Of a DNA stretch of 64,000 nt, positions 26,072-33,968 are shown in pieces. The stretch comes from Amycolatopsis rubida (GTDB lineage Bacteria; Actinomycetota; Actinomycetes; Mycobacteriales; Pseudonocardiaceae), in assembly GCF_900115345.1 (NCBI RefSeq), contig NZ_FOWC01000001.1, positions 868,001 through 932,000 of the forward strand, read 5' to 3'. A model generated the notes under the pieces. The model did no database searches, was not told the DNA's origin, and was given only the letters and a program-made list of their open reading frames with translations. The translations under genes were made by a program, and so were the position numbers. Position 1 is the stretch's first letter; each line of letters begins with the position of its first letter.

Positions 26072-26470
26072 ATGGAGGTTGTCTTGTCCTTGGACGTATC
26101 GCCCGCGCTGCTGGAAAAGGCCGAACGCGGGGAGGTCTCCGACGCCGAGTTCGTGGCCTGCGTGCGGGAATCGCTGCCGTACGCGTGGGAGGTCATCACC
26201 GGAGTGATCGCGGAAGCAGACACCGCCGCGGACGGATTCGCGGACAACGAAACCCCGCCGCCGGACGAGACCGCCCGCGGGCAACTGCTGCGGGCACTGG
26301 CCTCGGACGCGATCCGGGGCGGGCTGGAACGGCATTTCGGGGTGAAGCTGGCGTTCCAGAACTGCCACCGGGTGGCTGTTTTCCGGGACACGGACGGGGA
26401 TCGGTACCAGGCGTTCGTTTCGCCCCGGGGGCAGTTGCTGAACCAGAGCCCCGAACTGCGGGACTGCTGA
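26072..26470 (+). CDS. SCO5389-family conserved protein
   Basis: A 132-residue acidic cytosolic protein conserved in actinomycetes. The hallmark sequences RGQLLRALASDAIRG, RHFGVKLAFQNCHRVAVF and the C-terminal RGQLLNQSPELRDC match what I recall of Streptomyces SCO5389. Its molecular role is not established. It starts at ATG 26072 and stands alone, followed within 20 bases by a strong hairpin. Confidence 0.75.
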   Translation: MEVVLSLDVSPALLEKAERGEVSDAEFVACVRESLPYAWEVITGVIAEADTAADGFADNETPPPDETARGQLLRALASDAIRGGLERHFGVKLAFQNCHRVAVFRDTDGDRYQAFVSPRGQLLNQSPELRDC

Positions 26471-26487
26471 GTCCGGTTCAGGCTTGA

Positions 26488-26529
26488 GGACTGGCCTGCT
26501 CAGGGGATTGCTCTGAGCAGGCCAGTCCT
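26488..26529. terminator. 17-bp hairpin terminator
   Basis: AGGACTGGCCTGCTCAG (26488-26504) pairs perfectly with CTGAGCAGGCCAGTCCT (26513-26529) around an eight-base loop. Only TT follows on the plus strand, so it ends the SCO5389 gene as a GC-rich hairpin; it may act in both directions. Confidence 0.75.
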
Positions 26530-26852
26530 TCGGCTGCGCTGATCTCAGCAGCAATCACGCCAGCCTCAGCTGGATTCAGCCGCTGACCGCGGCGTCGTAC
26601 CGGCAACGGCATGGCCGACGAGGGCGAATGCGCCGATTGCCAGCGAGCCGAACCCCATGTACGTCGCGTCGATAACGCATCGGCGCAAGCTCGTTCGGGC
26701 ATCCCTTGTCGGCCATCATCGCGTTAGTCAGAGTGCCAACGATCACGAATGTTCAGGGCTTCATGGCGGCTCCGGATTGTCGGCTATGTCCTCGTGCCGG
26801 TTCGCATTGATCAACGCCAGCGCACTCGACGCCCAGGACTCGAACCTGCGAC
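26530..26852. other. 323-bp stretch without a supported gene
   Basis: No open frame here has recognisable coding character. A short minus-strand frame (about 26570-26700) reads MGFGSLAIGAFALVGHAVAG, a hydrophobic piece that may be the relic of a membrane protein. The right end carries a tRNA-like T-arm fragment. The stretch looks like recombination scar between the SCO5389 gene and the luciferase-like gene. Confidence 0.5.
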
Positions 26853-26854
26853 CT
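26833..26854 (-). other. tRNA 3'-end-like fragment
   Basis: The reverse complement reads AGGTCGCAGGTTCGAGTCCT, the usual pattern of a tRNA variable loop/T arm (GGTTCGAGTCC). The T stem pairs at four of five positions and no acceptor, D or anticodon arm is present. It could be the residue of an integration event at a tRNA gene, or chance similarity. Confidence 0.35.
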
Positions 26855-27884
26855 AGAGGCCAGAAGGCTCGTGCCCCCGCAGCGCGGGCAACACCTCGGC
26901 ACCGATCCGCGCGATGTTCGCCATCGTCCCCTCCGCCGTGCCGGACGCTTCCACGAACATGATCACGTGGGACACCCCAGTGCGCTCAAGACTCGTCCGC
27001 ACAGTTTCGACGCAGTGGCCGACCGGGCCAACCGGATGGATCGCGCACAGCTTTTCCGTGTACTCCCAAGGATCCCGAGCCGGCCCAGGCCGGTCGTCCA
27101 CCGGCACGTGAGCGGCTAAGCCGTCCGCCAGCCATCCCGGCAAAGCGCGGCGCACCACCGCCGAAGCATTGTCGCCGACCTGGCACAGCACTGTCGACAC
27201 ATGGTCCGCAGGCGCACCGTAAGCAGCAACGGTGGCCGCCTTCTCCGCATCATCCGCGTGCAGGCCCAGCAACAACGGCAGCTCACGTTCCGCAGCCAGC
27301 CGGACCGCGGAAGAAGTCGGCCCGCCGCAGGCCACCACGACTTGGGGAGCGCGCTGCGGAGCCGGGCGCAGCTGTACCTCGCGGAAGGAGAAATGCGAAC
27401 CCCGGGCCGAGACTCGACCACCGGCGGCGGTCAGCAGAAGATCCAGCGACTCCGCGAAACCCGTTTCGTAGCGCGGCAATCCGGTGCCGAAGACCTCCAG
27501 GTCCTGCCATGGCCCACCTCGGCCGATGCCCAACCGCAGGCGGCCGTCGGAGATGGCGTCGAGCATGGACCACTGCTCGGCCAACGCGACCGGATGCGTC
27601 GTGGACAGCACGCTCACCGCCGTACCGACGCCGATTCGCGACGTCTGACCGAGCACGTGCGCGGCGAGCGTGATGGCCGACGGGCACACGCCATACGGCA
27701 TGAAGTGGTGCTCAGCCAGCCACACGTCGTCGAAACCGGCGGCTTCGGCCGCACCGGCCGCGCGGACGGTGCGCCGCAGTACGGCGGCGTCGTCCTGTCC
27801 CGGGAAGCGGCCCGAGACCAGGAAGACCCCGAACCTCAGTTGTTCACCGACACGTTGTTGAACCACAGCAGCGGGTCCAGCCAC
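26853..27884 (-). CDS. luciferase-like (LLM) flavin-dependent monooxygenase
   Basis: A TIM-barrel oxidoreductase using F420 or FMN. The body from RFGVFLVSGRF onward shows DVWLAEHHFMPYGVCPSAI, HPVALAEQWSMLDAISDGR and LGIGRGGPWQDLEVFGT, all typical of the family. Start is uncertain: GTG 27884 or 27866 would overlap the 52-aa membrane-protein gene by 30-50 bases, and neither has a good ribosome-binding site. A start inside the overlap suggests coupling. The coding end abuts a tRNA-like fragment. Substrate unknown. Confidence 0.8.
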   Translation of the reverse strand: MAGPAAVVQQRVGEQLRFGVFLVSGRFPGQDDAAVLRRTVRAAGAAEAAGFDDVWLAEHHFMPYGVCPSAITLAAHVLGQTSRIGVGTAVSVLSTTHPVALAEQWSMLDAISDGRLRLGIGRGGPWQDLEVFGTGLPRYETGFAESLDLLLTAAGGRVSARGSHFSFREVQLRPAPQRAPQVVVACGGPTSSAVRLAAERELPLLLGLHADDAEKAATVAAYGAPADHVSTVLCQVGDNASAVVRRALPGWLADGLAAHVPVDDRPGPARDPWEYTEKLCAIHPVGPVGHCVETVRTSLERTGVSHVIMFVEASGTAEGTMANIARIGAEVLPALRGHEPSGL

Positions 27885-27994
27885 GGGAACACCACGAACA
27901 TCAGCAGCGCCACGATTCCGAGCACCAGCACGAGCGCGATCGCGAATTTCACCGCGAACGGACCGGGCAGATGCCGCCAGAGCCAGCCGTACAT
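27836..27994 (-). CDS. 52-aa single-pass membrane protein next to sortase
   Basis: Too short for most gene callers but well supported: ATG 27994 overlaps the sortase stop (TGATG). The product is MYGWLWRHLPGPFAVKFAIA followed by a hydrophobic helix and the exterior tail PWLDPLLWFNNVSVNN. I recall similar 50-60 residue proteins (WRxLPGPxxVR...FPWxxPLLPFN) beside class E sortases in related genera. It is probably a sortase partner in the membrane; function unknown. Confidence 0.7.
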   Translation of the reverse strand: MYGWLWRHLPGPFAVKFAIALVLVLGIVALLMFVVFPWLDPLLWFNNVSVNN

Positions 27995-29379
27995 CAGGAC
28001 GCGACTCCGATCTTCTTCAGCAACGTCGTGTAATCCGGCACCTGCGTCTTCGGCACCTGGCGGGTCAGCACCGAGGTGATGATCAGCCGTTCCTTCGCCG
28101 AGAACTGCGGGTGACATGTGGTGAGCGTGAGCAGCGAAGCCTGCTGCGCCTTCGGCAACGCCCCGGCCGGCTTGTACGGCACCGGGTTCACCGCTTCGCC
28201 CTGGCTCGGCTGGACGACCTTGCGGCCGAACGTCTCGTCGTACGGGCCGCCGCCGGGGATGCTCGAGTTGCGCAGCGTCGACACGCCCTTGCACTCCGGC
28301 TGCGCGCCCTTGCCGCTGCTCCAGCCCTTGATCTCGTCGTCGTAGGGCAGCACCTGGTAGATGAAGAAATCGGTGTGCGTTTCGATCACGATCTGGTCGC
28401 AGGAGCTCAGGTTGTCCAGGTCGTTGAACGGCGCGCCCTTGCCGACGCGGTGCCCGGCGATGCCGAAGTTGCCCGGTTCGCCCGGTAGCGCGGTGCCCTT
28501 GTAGTGGCCGGGGCCGACCGCCAGCGAATCCTCTCCGGTGCCTTCCTGGATGGTGAAGTTGAAGTCCGCCCCGAACGAGGGGATGTGGATGCGCGCGAAC
28601 GCCTTGCCGTCGATCAGCTCGGGGTGCAGCGTGCGGTCCTTCGCCCAGTCGCCGTCGAGCTGGTCGCTCGCGGTGTGCTGTTTCTCGGCGGAGAACAGGT
28701 CGGTGACCCACACCTCGTACACCATGAACAGCAGCACGACCACGCCGAGCGTGATGAAGATTTCGCCCGCGGTGCGGATCGCGAGCCCGCCCTTGCCCAG
28801 CGGCGGCGGGGTCTTTTTCGCCTTCTTGTCGTCCTTGTCTTCAACCGCGACCGCGGAGAACACCTCGGTCGGCTGCTCGGCGAAGTCCGGGCCGGTCATC
28901 CGCCGCCGGGACGGATCCGGGGCCGCGGCCCCCACCCGGCGAGGCATCTGCCGTCCTTCTTCCGGCTGACGGCGGGGACGTTCGCCGAGATCCCCGGACT
29001 GGGCGCGGAATTCCGCGGTACGGCGCGATTCGGCGGGGCGTCGCGGCGGGGTTCCTTCGGCCCGGAACTCGGCGGGACGGCGAGGTCCGGCCTCGCGCGG
29101 GCCGCCGAAATCACCGCCGCGGGGGTCACCCTCGCGGGGCCTGCCTTCGCCCGTCCGGCCCTGCCCGGGCCGGTTTTCGCCGCCGTCCCGGCGCGGTCCG
29201 CCCCGGTCGATCGGCGTGCGCTGTTCGGGTGATCTCCGACCCGGGTCGCCGGCCACTCTTCGCCGCGGCGGGGTCTCCCCGGACTGCCTTCTCGGCGGCG
29301 GCGCCTGGCGGCGGACCGGGCGGTCAGGTCCCGTGCCGGGGCCGCGGTCGTCCTCGCCCGGCCAATCTTGCGGCGTCAC
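27994..29379 (-). CDS. class E sortase
   Basis: A cysteine transpeptidase that anchors proteins to peptidoglycan. Residues 1-195 form an unusually long cytosolic tail, very rich in Arg, Pro and Gly. One membrane helix spans about 198-222. The catalytic sortase domain shows AGHRVGKGAPF (catalytic His), TLTTCHPQF (Cys422) and the downstream Arg of SAKERLI (Arg431). It begins at GTG 29379, is divergent to crgA across 208 bp, and is coupled to the 52-aa membrane gene. Class E enzymes usually recognise LAXTG motifs. Confidence 0.9.
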   Translation of the reverse strand: MTPQDWPGEDDRGPGTGPDRPVRRQAPPPRRQSGETPPRRRVAGDPGRRSPEQRTPIDRGGPRRDGGENRPGQGRTGEGRPREGDPRGGDFGGPREAGPRRPAEFRAEGTPPRRPAESRRTAEFRAQSGDLGERPRRQPEEGRQMPRRVGAAAPDPSRRRMTGPDFAEQPTEVFSAVAVEDKDDKKAKKTPPPLGKGGLAIRTAGEIFITLGVVVLLFMVYEVWVTDLFSAEKQHTASDQLDGDWAKDRTLHPELIDGKAFARIHIPSFGADFNFTIQEGTGEDSLAVGPGHYKGTALPGEPGNFGIAGHRVGKGAPFNDLDNLSSCDQIVIETHTDFFIYQVLPYDDEIKGWSSGKGAQPECKGVSTLRNSSIPGGGPYDETFGRKVVQPSQGEAVNPVPYKPAGALPKAQQASLLTLTTCHPQFSAKERLIITSVLTRQVPKTQVPDYTTLLKKIGVAS

Positions 29380-29587
29380 GCAAGCTCCTCCCGCGCCCGG
29401 CCGGAGTCCTGCCCGGCACTCCAGGTGGCGCTGTTGTCACAGTCTGAGAAACCCGACCGCTCCCGCCCGGTGCTGCGGAGCCGTCCTTTACGTTAACGTG
29501 TGCACGTGGCGCTGGTTGCGCACCCCGACAGCGGGACCTCGTCCAGGATGCCGCCACCAGGAATGCCCGAGAGCACGCGAGGAAACG

Positions 29588-29854
29588 ATGCCGAAGTCGA
29601 AGGTCCGCAAGAAGACCGCGTACACCCCGCCTGTCGACCGCCGCACCCCGGTGAAGGTCCAGGCCGCGGGACCGTCGAACCTGTTCTACAAGATCGTCAT
29701 GTTCGGCCTCATGCTCCTCGGGCTGGTGTGGCTGGTCGTGAACTACATCGCAGGCGACAAAGTTTCGTTCCTCAGCGAGCTCGGAAACTGGAATTTCGCG
29801 ATCGGATTCGCCGCGATGATCGCCGGCCTGCTGATGACGATGCGGTGGCGCTGA
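29588..29854 (+). CDS. crgA: cell division protein CrgA
   Basis: An 88-residue membrane protein that recruits division and wall-synthesis proteins to the septum (FtsZ, FtsI, PBPA interactions in mycobacteria). It has the basic N-terminus MPKSKVRKKTAYTPP, two membrane helices at about 33-53 and 66-84, and the terminal sequence MTMRWR typical of the family. ATG 29588 follows GAGGAAAC. Its position between sortase and PH/rhomboid/ppiA matches conserved actinobacterial synteny. Confidence 0.93.
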   Translation: MPKSKVRKKTAYTPPVDRRTPVKVQAAGPSNLFYKIVMFGLMLLGLVWLVVNYIAGDKVSFLSELGNWNFAIGFAAMIAGLLMTMRWR

Positions 29855-29924
29855 CCATCCGCCGGATCAGCTTTGCTCCGGTCGGCCGATTGACACCGAA
29901 TCACACCGGTGTGACTCATCCCCA

Positions 29925-30368
29925 GTGTGGATAACCCCTGTGGATAACCACTCGGCCTCATGGGCCCCGCGCCGGAACCTCGTGGTAGTGGCGTGGGGCC
30001 TGGCCACGTTGCTGCTGGCCGGAACCGTCCTGGACGCGCTCTTCGGCGACGGCAAGGGCGCGGTGCTCACCGGCCTCGCGACGCTGGCCGTCGGCGCGTT
30101 CGCGGTCCACTGGACGCTCGTGCGGCCCCGCCTGTCCGCCGACTCAGCGGGGCTGCGGGCCCGCACGCTCACCGGCACGCACCGGCTCCCCTGGACCGGC
30201 ACGACGGTCCGGCTGCGCAGCACCCGCCGCCTCGGCCGCGACGGTGTGACGCTCGAACTGGAGCGTGACGAGCAGCTGTTCATCTTCGGGCAGACCGACC
30301 TCGGCGAGGATCCTCGCGACGTGCTGGACGTGCTCGCCGAACTGCGGGCTCGCTCAGCTGGAGCCTGA
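29925..30368 (+). CDS. PH-domain membrane protein
   Basis: A 147-residue protein with two membrane helices (about 17-35 and 42-60) followed by a bacterial PH-like domain (RPRLSADSAGLRARTL, LPWTGTTVRLRSTRRLGRDG). It corresponds to the PH-domain gene found beside crgA and ppiA in mycobacteria. No ATG is available; GTG 29925 or GTG 29940 are candidate starts and both lie within the DnaA-box pair. The 3' end overlaps the rhomboid gene tail-to-tail by 15 bases. Confidence 0.75.
   Translation: MWITPVDNHSASWAPRRNLVVVAWGLATLLLAGTVLDALFGDGKGAVLTGLATLAVGAFAVHWTLVRPRLSADSAGLRARTLTGTHRLPWTGTTVRLRSTRRLGRDGVTLELERDEQLFIFGQTDLGEDPRDVLDVLAELRARSAGA
29926..29947 (+). promoter_or_regulatory. pair of perfect DnaA boxes
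   Basis: TGTGGATAA (reverse complement TTATCCACA) occurs at 29926-29934 and again at 29939-29947, 13 bases apart and in the same orientation. They overlap the predicted translation start of the PH-domain gene and lie about 30 kb from oriC. They could make that gene DnaA-responsive or titrate DnaA. Confidence 0.65.
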
Positions 30369-31313
30369 GGACTTGCAGAAGTACTTGTAGTCCCCCTGGA
30401 CCAGCTGCGGAGAGCAATCCAGCGAGGGGAACTCGGTGGCTCGCCACCCGATCAGCCCGACGAGCGCGATCGCGACGACGGCGGTGCCGATCGCCTGCCA
30501 CCGGACCAGATTGCGGGCCGGGGCGTAGAGCATCGCAGCCGTCACCAGTGCCCCGGTGACAAGGCCGCCGACGTGCGCCCAGATCGAAATGCCGGGGATG
30601 GAGAAAGTGATGTAGGCGTTGATCACCAGGTTGATGAGCAGCGCGGTCGGGTTCAGCCGCAGTTTGAGGGTGATCACCGCGTAGCTGCCGAGCAGCCCGA
30701 AGATCGCGCCGGACGCGCCCACGGTCGGCGTGCCGTCGCCGAAAAGCAGCACCGCGGTGGAGGCGCCGAGCATCGACACGAAGTAGAGCGCCAGGTACCG
30801 GATCTTTCCGAAGACCTGCTCCAGCGCACGGCCGATCATCCAGAGCGAGAACGCGTTCGCCGCGATGTGGATGGGCCCGTAGTGCAGGAAGCCCGACGTG
30901 AAGACCCGCCACCACTCACCCGCGCCGAGGGTGAGCACCGGCTGCAGGTAGAGCCGGACCTGGAGGAGGGCCAGATTGTTGTCGAACAGGCTCTTCGCCT
31001 GGATGACGGTGATCAGGAAGATCACCACGTTCACCGCGATCAGCGTCGCGGTGACGGTGTAGGAGTTCGAAAGCCGGGCCCCGGCGATCGTGCGGGAGCC
31101 CATTCCGGCGTCGCGGTACTGCCGGTGCTGATGTTTCTGCTGTTGCGCCCCGGTCTGGACGCAGTCCGTGCACTGAAACCCCACGGGGGCTTCGCGCAGG
31201 CAGTCCGGGCAGGCCGGACGCCCGCAGCGGGCACAGCTGAGGCCGGTCGGGCGGTTCGGATGCCACCAGCAACCGGGGAGAGACGGCGCGGACGGGTTCG
31301 GCGGTTGGCTCAC
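30354..31313 (-). CDS. rhomboid-family intramembrane serine protease
   Basis: A 319-residue protein with an N-terminal zinc-ribbon-like segment (CWWHPNRPTGLSCARCGRPA, then CLREAP and CTDC) and a rhomboid core of six or more helices. Catalytic Ser lies in GASGAIFG and catalytic His in IWAHVGG; HYGPIHIAANAFSL provides the conserved HxxxN helix. It likely cleaves membrane proteins within the bilayer. GTG 31313 starts it, 43 bp after the ppiA stop on the same strand, so the two are probably co-transcribed. Confidence 0.9.
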   Translation of the reverse strand: MSQPPNPSAPSLPGCWWHPNRPTGLSCARCGRPACPDCLREAPVGFQCTDCVQTGAQQQKHQHRQYRDAGMGSRTIAGARLSNSYTVTATLIAVNVVIFLITVIQAKSLFDNNLALLQVRLYLQPVLTLGAGEWWRVFTSGFLHYGPIHIAANAFSLWMIGRALEQVFGKIRYLALYFVSMLGASTAVLLFGDGTPTVGASGAIFGLLGSYAVITLKLRLNPTALLINLVINAYITFSIPGISIWAHVGGLVTGALVTAAMLYAPARNLVRWQAIGTAVVAIALVGLIGWRATEFPSLDCSPQLVQGDYKYFCKSSGSS

Positions 31314-31356
31314 GATGACTCCAACCTACCGAAACCCCATCCCTGCCTGCGGCGCG

Positions 31357-31881
31357 TCAGTCTTCGACGGTGATCTTCTCGATGACCACGTCCGACAGCG
31401 GGCGGTCCGCCGGTCCGGTCGCGGTCGTCGCGATGGCGTCGACGACGCCGCGGGACTCCTGGTCGGCGACCTCGCCGAAGATCGTGTGCCGGAAGTTCAG
31501 GTGCGAGGTCGGCGCGACGGTGATGAAGAACTGCGAGCCGTTGGTGCCCGGCCCGGCGTTCGCCATGGCCAGCAGGTACGGCTTGGAGAACTGCAGCTCG
31601 GGGTGGAACTCGTCGCCGAACTTGTAGCCGGGGCCGCCGCGGCCGGTGCCCGTCGGGTCACCGCCCTGGATCATGAAGCCGTCGATGACCCGGTGGAAGA
31701 TCGAGCCGTCGTAGAACGGACCGGAGTTGCCGCCCTTCGCGTTCGGCTGGGTGTACTCCTTGGAGCCGGTGGCCAGCCCCACGAAGTTCGCCACGGTCTT
31801 CGGCGCGTGGTCGGGCAGCAGGTTCACGTGGATGTCACCCTGGTTGGTGTGCAGGGTGGCCTTGCGGGCGCTTTCAGTCAC
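31357..31881 (-). CDS. ppiA: peptidyl-prolyl cis-trans isomerase (cyclophilin)
   Basis: A 174-residue cytosolic cyclophilin that speeds proline isomerisation during folding. Core motifs are FHRVIDGFMIQGGDPTGTGR, GSQFFITVAPTSHLN and HTIFGEV. The frame is open to 31971, but homologous sequence begins at GTG 31881 (VTESARKATLHTNQG). The place beside rhomboid, PH and crgA genes is as in other actinobacteria. Confidence 0.92.
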   Translation of the reverse strand: MTESARKATLHTNQGDIHVNLLPDHAPKTVANFVGLATGSKEYTQPNAKGGNSGPFYDGSIFHRVIDGFMIQGGDPTGTGRGGPGYKFGDEFHPELQFSKPYLLAMANAGPGTNGSQFFITVAPTSHLNFRHTIFGEVADQESRGVVDAIATTATGPADRPLSDVVIEKITVED

Positions 31882-32087
31882 GCCGCCATCGTGCCACCCC
31901 TTCGCACAAATGGGGGGTTCAGGGGGCGTCCCCGGCCCGTCGCGCTGGACACCGGCCCAGGAAGAAGGCACTTTCCCGAGGTTTCCGCGAGGCCCGCAGC
32001 GGGAAGCCGCAGCGGTACGGGCGGAAAAAGGGCAGGATAGATGTCAAGCAACAGATCTGTTTCACAACGATTGATGAGGTGAAGACC

Positions 32088-32729
32088 ATGACCCGGGCCG
32101 TGGAATCGGTCGGTGAGTCGGCCAAGTCCGGCTCGGCGGACCTGCGGAAGCTGGTCGTCGAGGCGGGCAAGGCGGGCGCGAAGGCCGCCGAGGCCGGCGC
32201 GGAGGAGCTGGGGAAGCGCAGCCGCCGGGCCCGGCGCAAGCTGGCGAAGAAGACGGAGCTGACCCGCAAGGAGCTGAAGAAGAGCTCCGCCGCGGCGCGC
32301 AAGGAAGCACTCGCCCGTATCGCCGAGATGAAGAAGCCGGGCCGCAAGGCCAAGAAGGCCGCGATCAAGGCCGCTGCGTCGGCAGGCGAGTCGAAGCGCC
32401 GCGGCAAGAAGGACTTCAAGGCGGCGAAGAAGGAGTTCCGCGCCGCGCTGGAGGAGGCGAAGAGCGCCGCCAAGGGCACTCGCAAGCGTCGCCGCTGGCC
32501 GTGGATCCTCGGCCTCGGCGCGGTCGCGGTCGGCACCGCCGTCGCGCTGAAGTCGCGGCAGCAGGAGCCGCCGGTCGCGCCGGCTCCGCCGAAGGCCACC
32601 CCGCCCGCTCCCCCCTCCCCTCCCGCGAAGCCGGCTCCGGAAGCCAAGGACGCGAAGGACGCCAAGCCGGGCGAACCGAAGACGAACGGCAAGGCGCCGA
32701 GCACGTCGGCCGCCGAGAAGAAGAACTGA
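32088..32729 (+). CDS. Lys/Ala-rich histone H1-like protein with membrane-like segment
   Basis: A 213-residue, strongly basic protein. Residues 1-140 are Lys/Ala/Arg/Glu helices reminiscent of H1-like nucleoid proteins. RRRWPWILGLGAVAVGTAVA (about 140-160) is a membrane-like helix, and a Pro/Lys-rich tail follows. ATG 32088 is chosen because GAGGTGAAG precedes it; GTG 32079 lies inside that site. It could be a nucleoid-to-membrane tether or a coiled-coil membrane protein. A strong terminator follows. Confidence 0.6.
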   Translation: MTRAVESVGESAKSGSADLRKLVVEAGKAGAKAAEAGAEELGKRSRRARRKLAKKTELTRKELKKSSAAARKEALARIAEMKKPGRKAKKAAIKAAASAGESKRRGKKDFKAAKKEFRAALEEAKSAAKGTRKRRRWPWILGLGAVAVGTAVALKSRQQEPPVAPAPPKATPPAPPSPPAKPAPEAKDAKDAKPGEPKTNGKAPSTSAAEKKN

Positions 32730-32737
32730 ACGCGCGA

Positions 32738-32773
32738 AAAGGGCCCCGGGAAGTGCTTCCCGGGGCCCTTTTT
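32738..32773. terminator. bidirectional rho-independent terminator
   Basis: GGGCCCCGGGAAG (32741-32753) pairs with CTTCCCGGGGCCC (32756-32768) around a two-base loop, with AAAA before and TTTTT after. It serves both the H1-like gene and the convergent DUF6918 gene. Confidence 0.9.
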
Positions 32774-32792
32774 CGTATGTCGCTCAGTCCGT

Positions 32793-33245
32793 TCAGACCG
32801 CGGCGGCGTGCTTGTCGATCAGCTGGCCGAGACGCGGCAGCGCCTCCTCGACGTTCTTCTTGCCGTTCGGGCGCAGCTTCGAGTAGACCTTCTTGATGCT
32901 GTCGCGGCTGCTGCGCTCGGCGCGGCTGTCGGTGACCCCGAGCAGCGCGTCCGAGGCCTCGTCCGAGCGGCTGGTCAGGTAGGCGCCGAAGTCGTTGCCG
33001 CCCTGGGCGCGGTAGTCGCCGTAGAACGGCTCAAGCGCACCGGCGAAGTCGTCCAGCAGGCTGTCGACCGCGGAGGGGATGATGCCCGGCTTGATCTTCT
33101 TGACGGCGGCGAAGCCGGTCTTCACGACCGCGCCCGAGACTCCGCCCTTGTCGGAGACCTCGGCGTCCACGAGCTCTCCGAGGTCGGTGACCACGTTGGG
33201 GCGACGGCTCGAGTCGAGCAGGATTTCCTTGAGGGTGTCAGCCAC
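32793..33245 (-). CDS. DUF6918-family protein
   Basis: A 150-residue cytosolic helical protein. The opening VADTLKEILLDSSRRPNVVT, with LVDAEVSDKGGVSGAVVKTG, matches the DUF6918 family of actinobacteria as I recall it. GTG 33245 has AAGGACAG upstream; the open frame to 33362 codes no homologous residues. Function is unknown. It is convergent with the H1-like gene. Confidence 0.65.
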   Translation of the reverse strand: MADTLKEILLDSSRRPNVVTDLGELVDAEVSDKGGVSGAVVKTGFAAVKKIKPGIIPSAVDSLLDDFAGALEPFYGDYRAQGGNDFGAYLTSRSDEASDALLGVTDSRAERSSRDSIKKVYSKLRPNGKKNVEEALPRLGQLIDKHAAAV

Positions 33246-33384
33246 GAATCTGTCCTTGTCGTCAAAAGGGGTAACCAAGTATTCGGTGCCGGACGGGCAC
33301 CCGCCGCGCGAGTGTTGGGGGGACCGCGCGTGCTGCTTAGAGTAATACAAGATCAACTTCACTCACCCGTGCGGAGCCCGTTAC

Positions 33385-33912
33385 TCAGAGCTTCAGGGCA
33401 GCGATAGCCTTTTTCGCCACTGTGCGTGCTTTGATGCTCTGCTTCTGGTTGCTCGTCACGACGACGGCGGCCTCGCCCTTGGCGACGGCGTAAACCACCC
33501 CGTCACCGACAGGCTGATAGCCGCCCTTCCATCCCGCCGGTTCCGTGGCCGGATTCGACGTGTCGACCGGCGCGGCCTTGTTGACCAGCGCGGTAGCGAC
33601 GTCGCTCTTGCCCACGTACACCCGCACGGTCAGCTGAAGGCTGCCGTCCGGACGGTAGAAAAAGCACGTCGGATGCGGCTCGTCGTCGGACACGCTCACC
33701 TTGGTGACGTGCTGTCCGTTCGCGTCCTGCACCGTCTCGTTCGACAGGTACGGGCACTCCGCGGTGCGCACGGGCTGCGGATCGGGCGGCAGCCCCGCCG
33801 ACGTCGGCGCGGAACTCGCCGGTGCCGAAGACGGAGTCTCCTTCGCCGGGCTCGACGGAGCGCAGCCGGCGAGCAGGACCAGGGCTGGGGCGAGAGCGAG
33901 AAGTCGGCGCAT
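33385..33912 (-). CDS. DUF2020-type lipoprotein
   Basis: A 175-residue predicted lipoprotein: signal MRRLLALAPALVLLAGC with lipobox LAGC (Cys17), then a Pro/Ser/Ala-rich linker and a globular domain with ECPYLSNETVQDANGQ and CFFYRPDGSLQLTV. This layout matches DUF2020 proteins of mycobacteria and relatives, function unknown. ATG 33912 is chosen because it begins the signal peptide; an upstream in-frame start would add five residues. Confidence 0.7.
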   Translation of the reverse strand: MRRLLALAPALVLLAGCAPSSPAKETPSSAPASSAPTSAGLPPDPQPVRTAECPYLSNETVQDANGQHVTKVSVSDDEPHPTCFFYRPDGSLQLTVRVYVGKSDVATALVNKAAPVDTSNPATEPAGWKGGYQPVGDGVVYAVAKGEAAVVVTSNQKQSIKARTVAKKAIAALKL

Positions 33913-33968
33913 GGCGGGCACAGTCAACCATGCCCGGTGAAGTCCGTGCGAAGGCGGCGCGTGCGACG

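Noticed and set aside
26478..26702. Minus-strand open frame over the terminator after the SCO5389 gene
   Set aside because: It includes the 17-bp hairpin and has no recognisable similarity or ribosome-binding site.
31824..31839. Third CACGTG-centred parS-like site in ppiA
   Set aside because: Only the central eight bases agree; flanks do not match and it lies in coding sequence.
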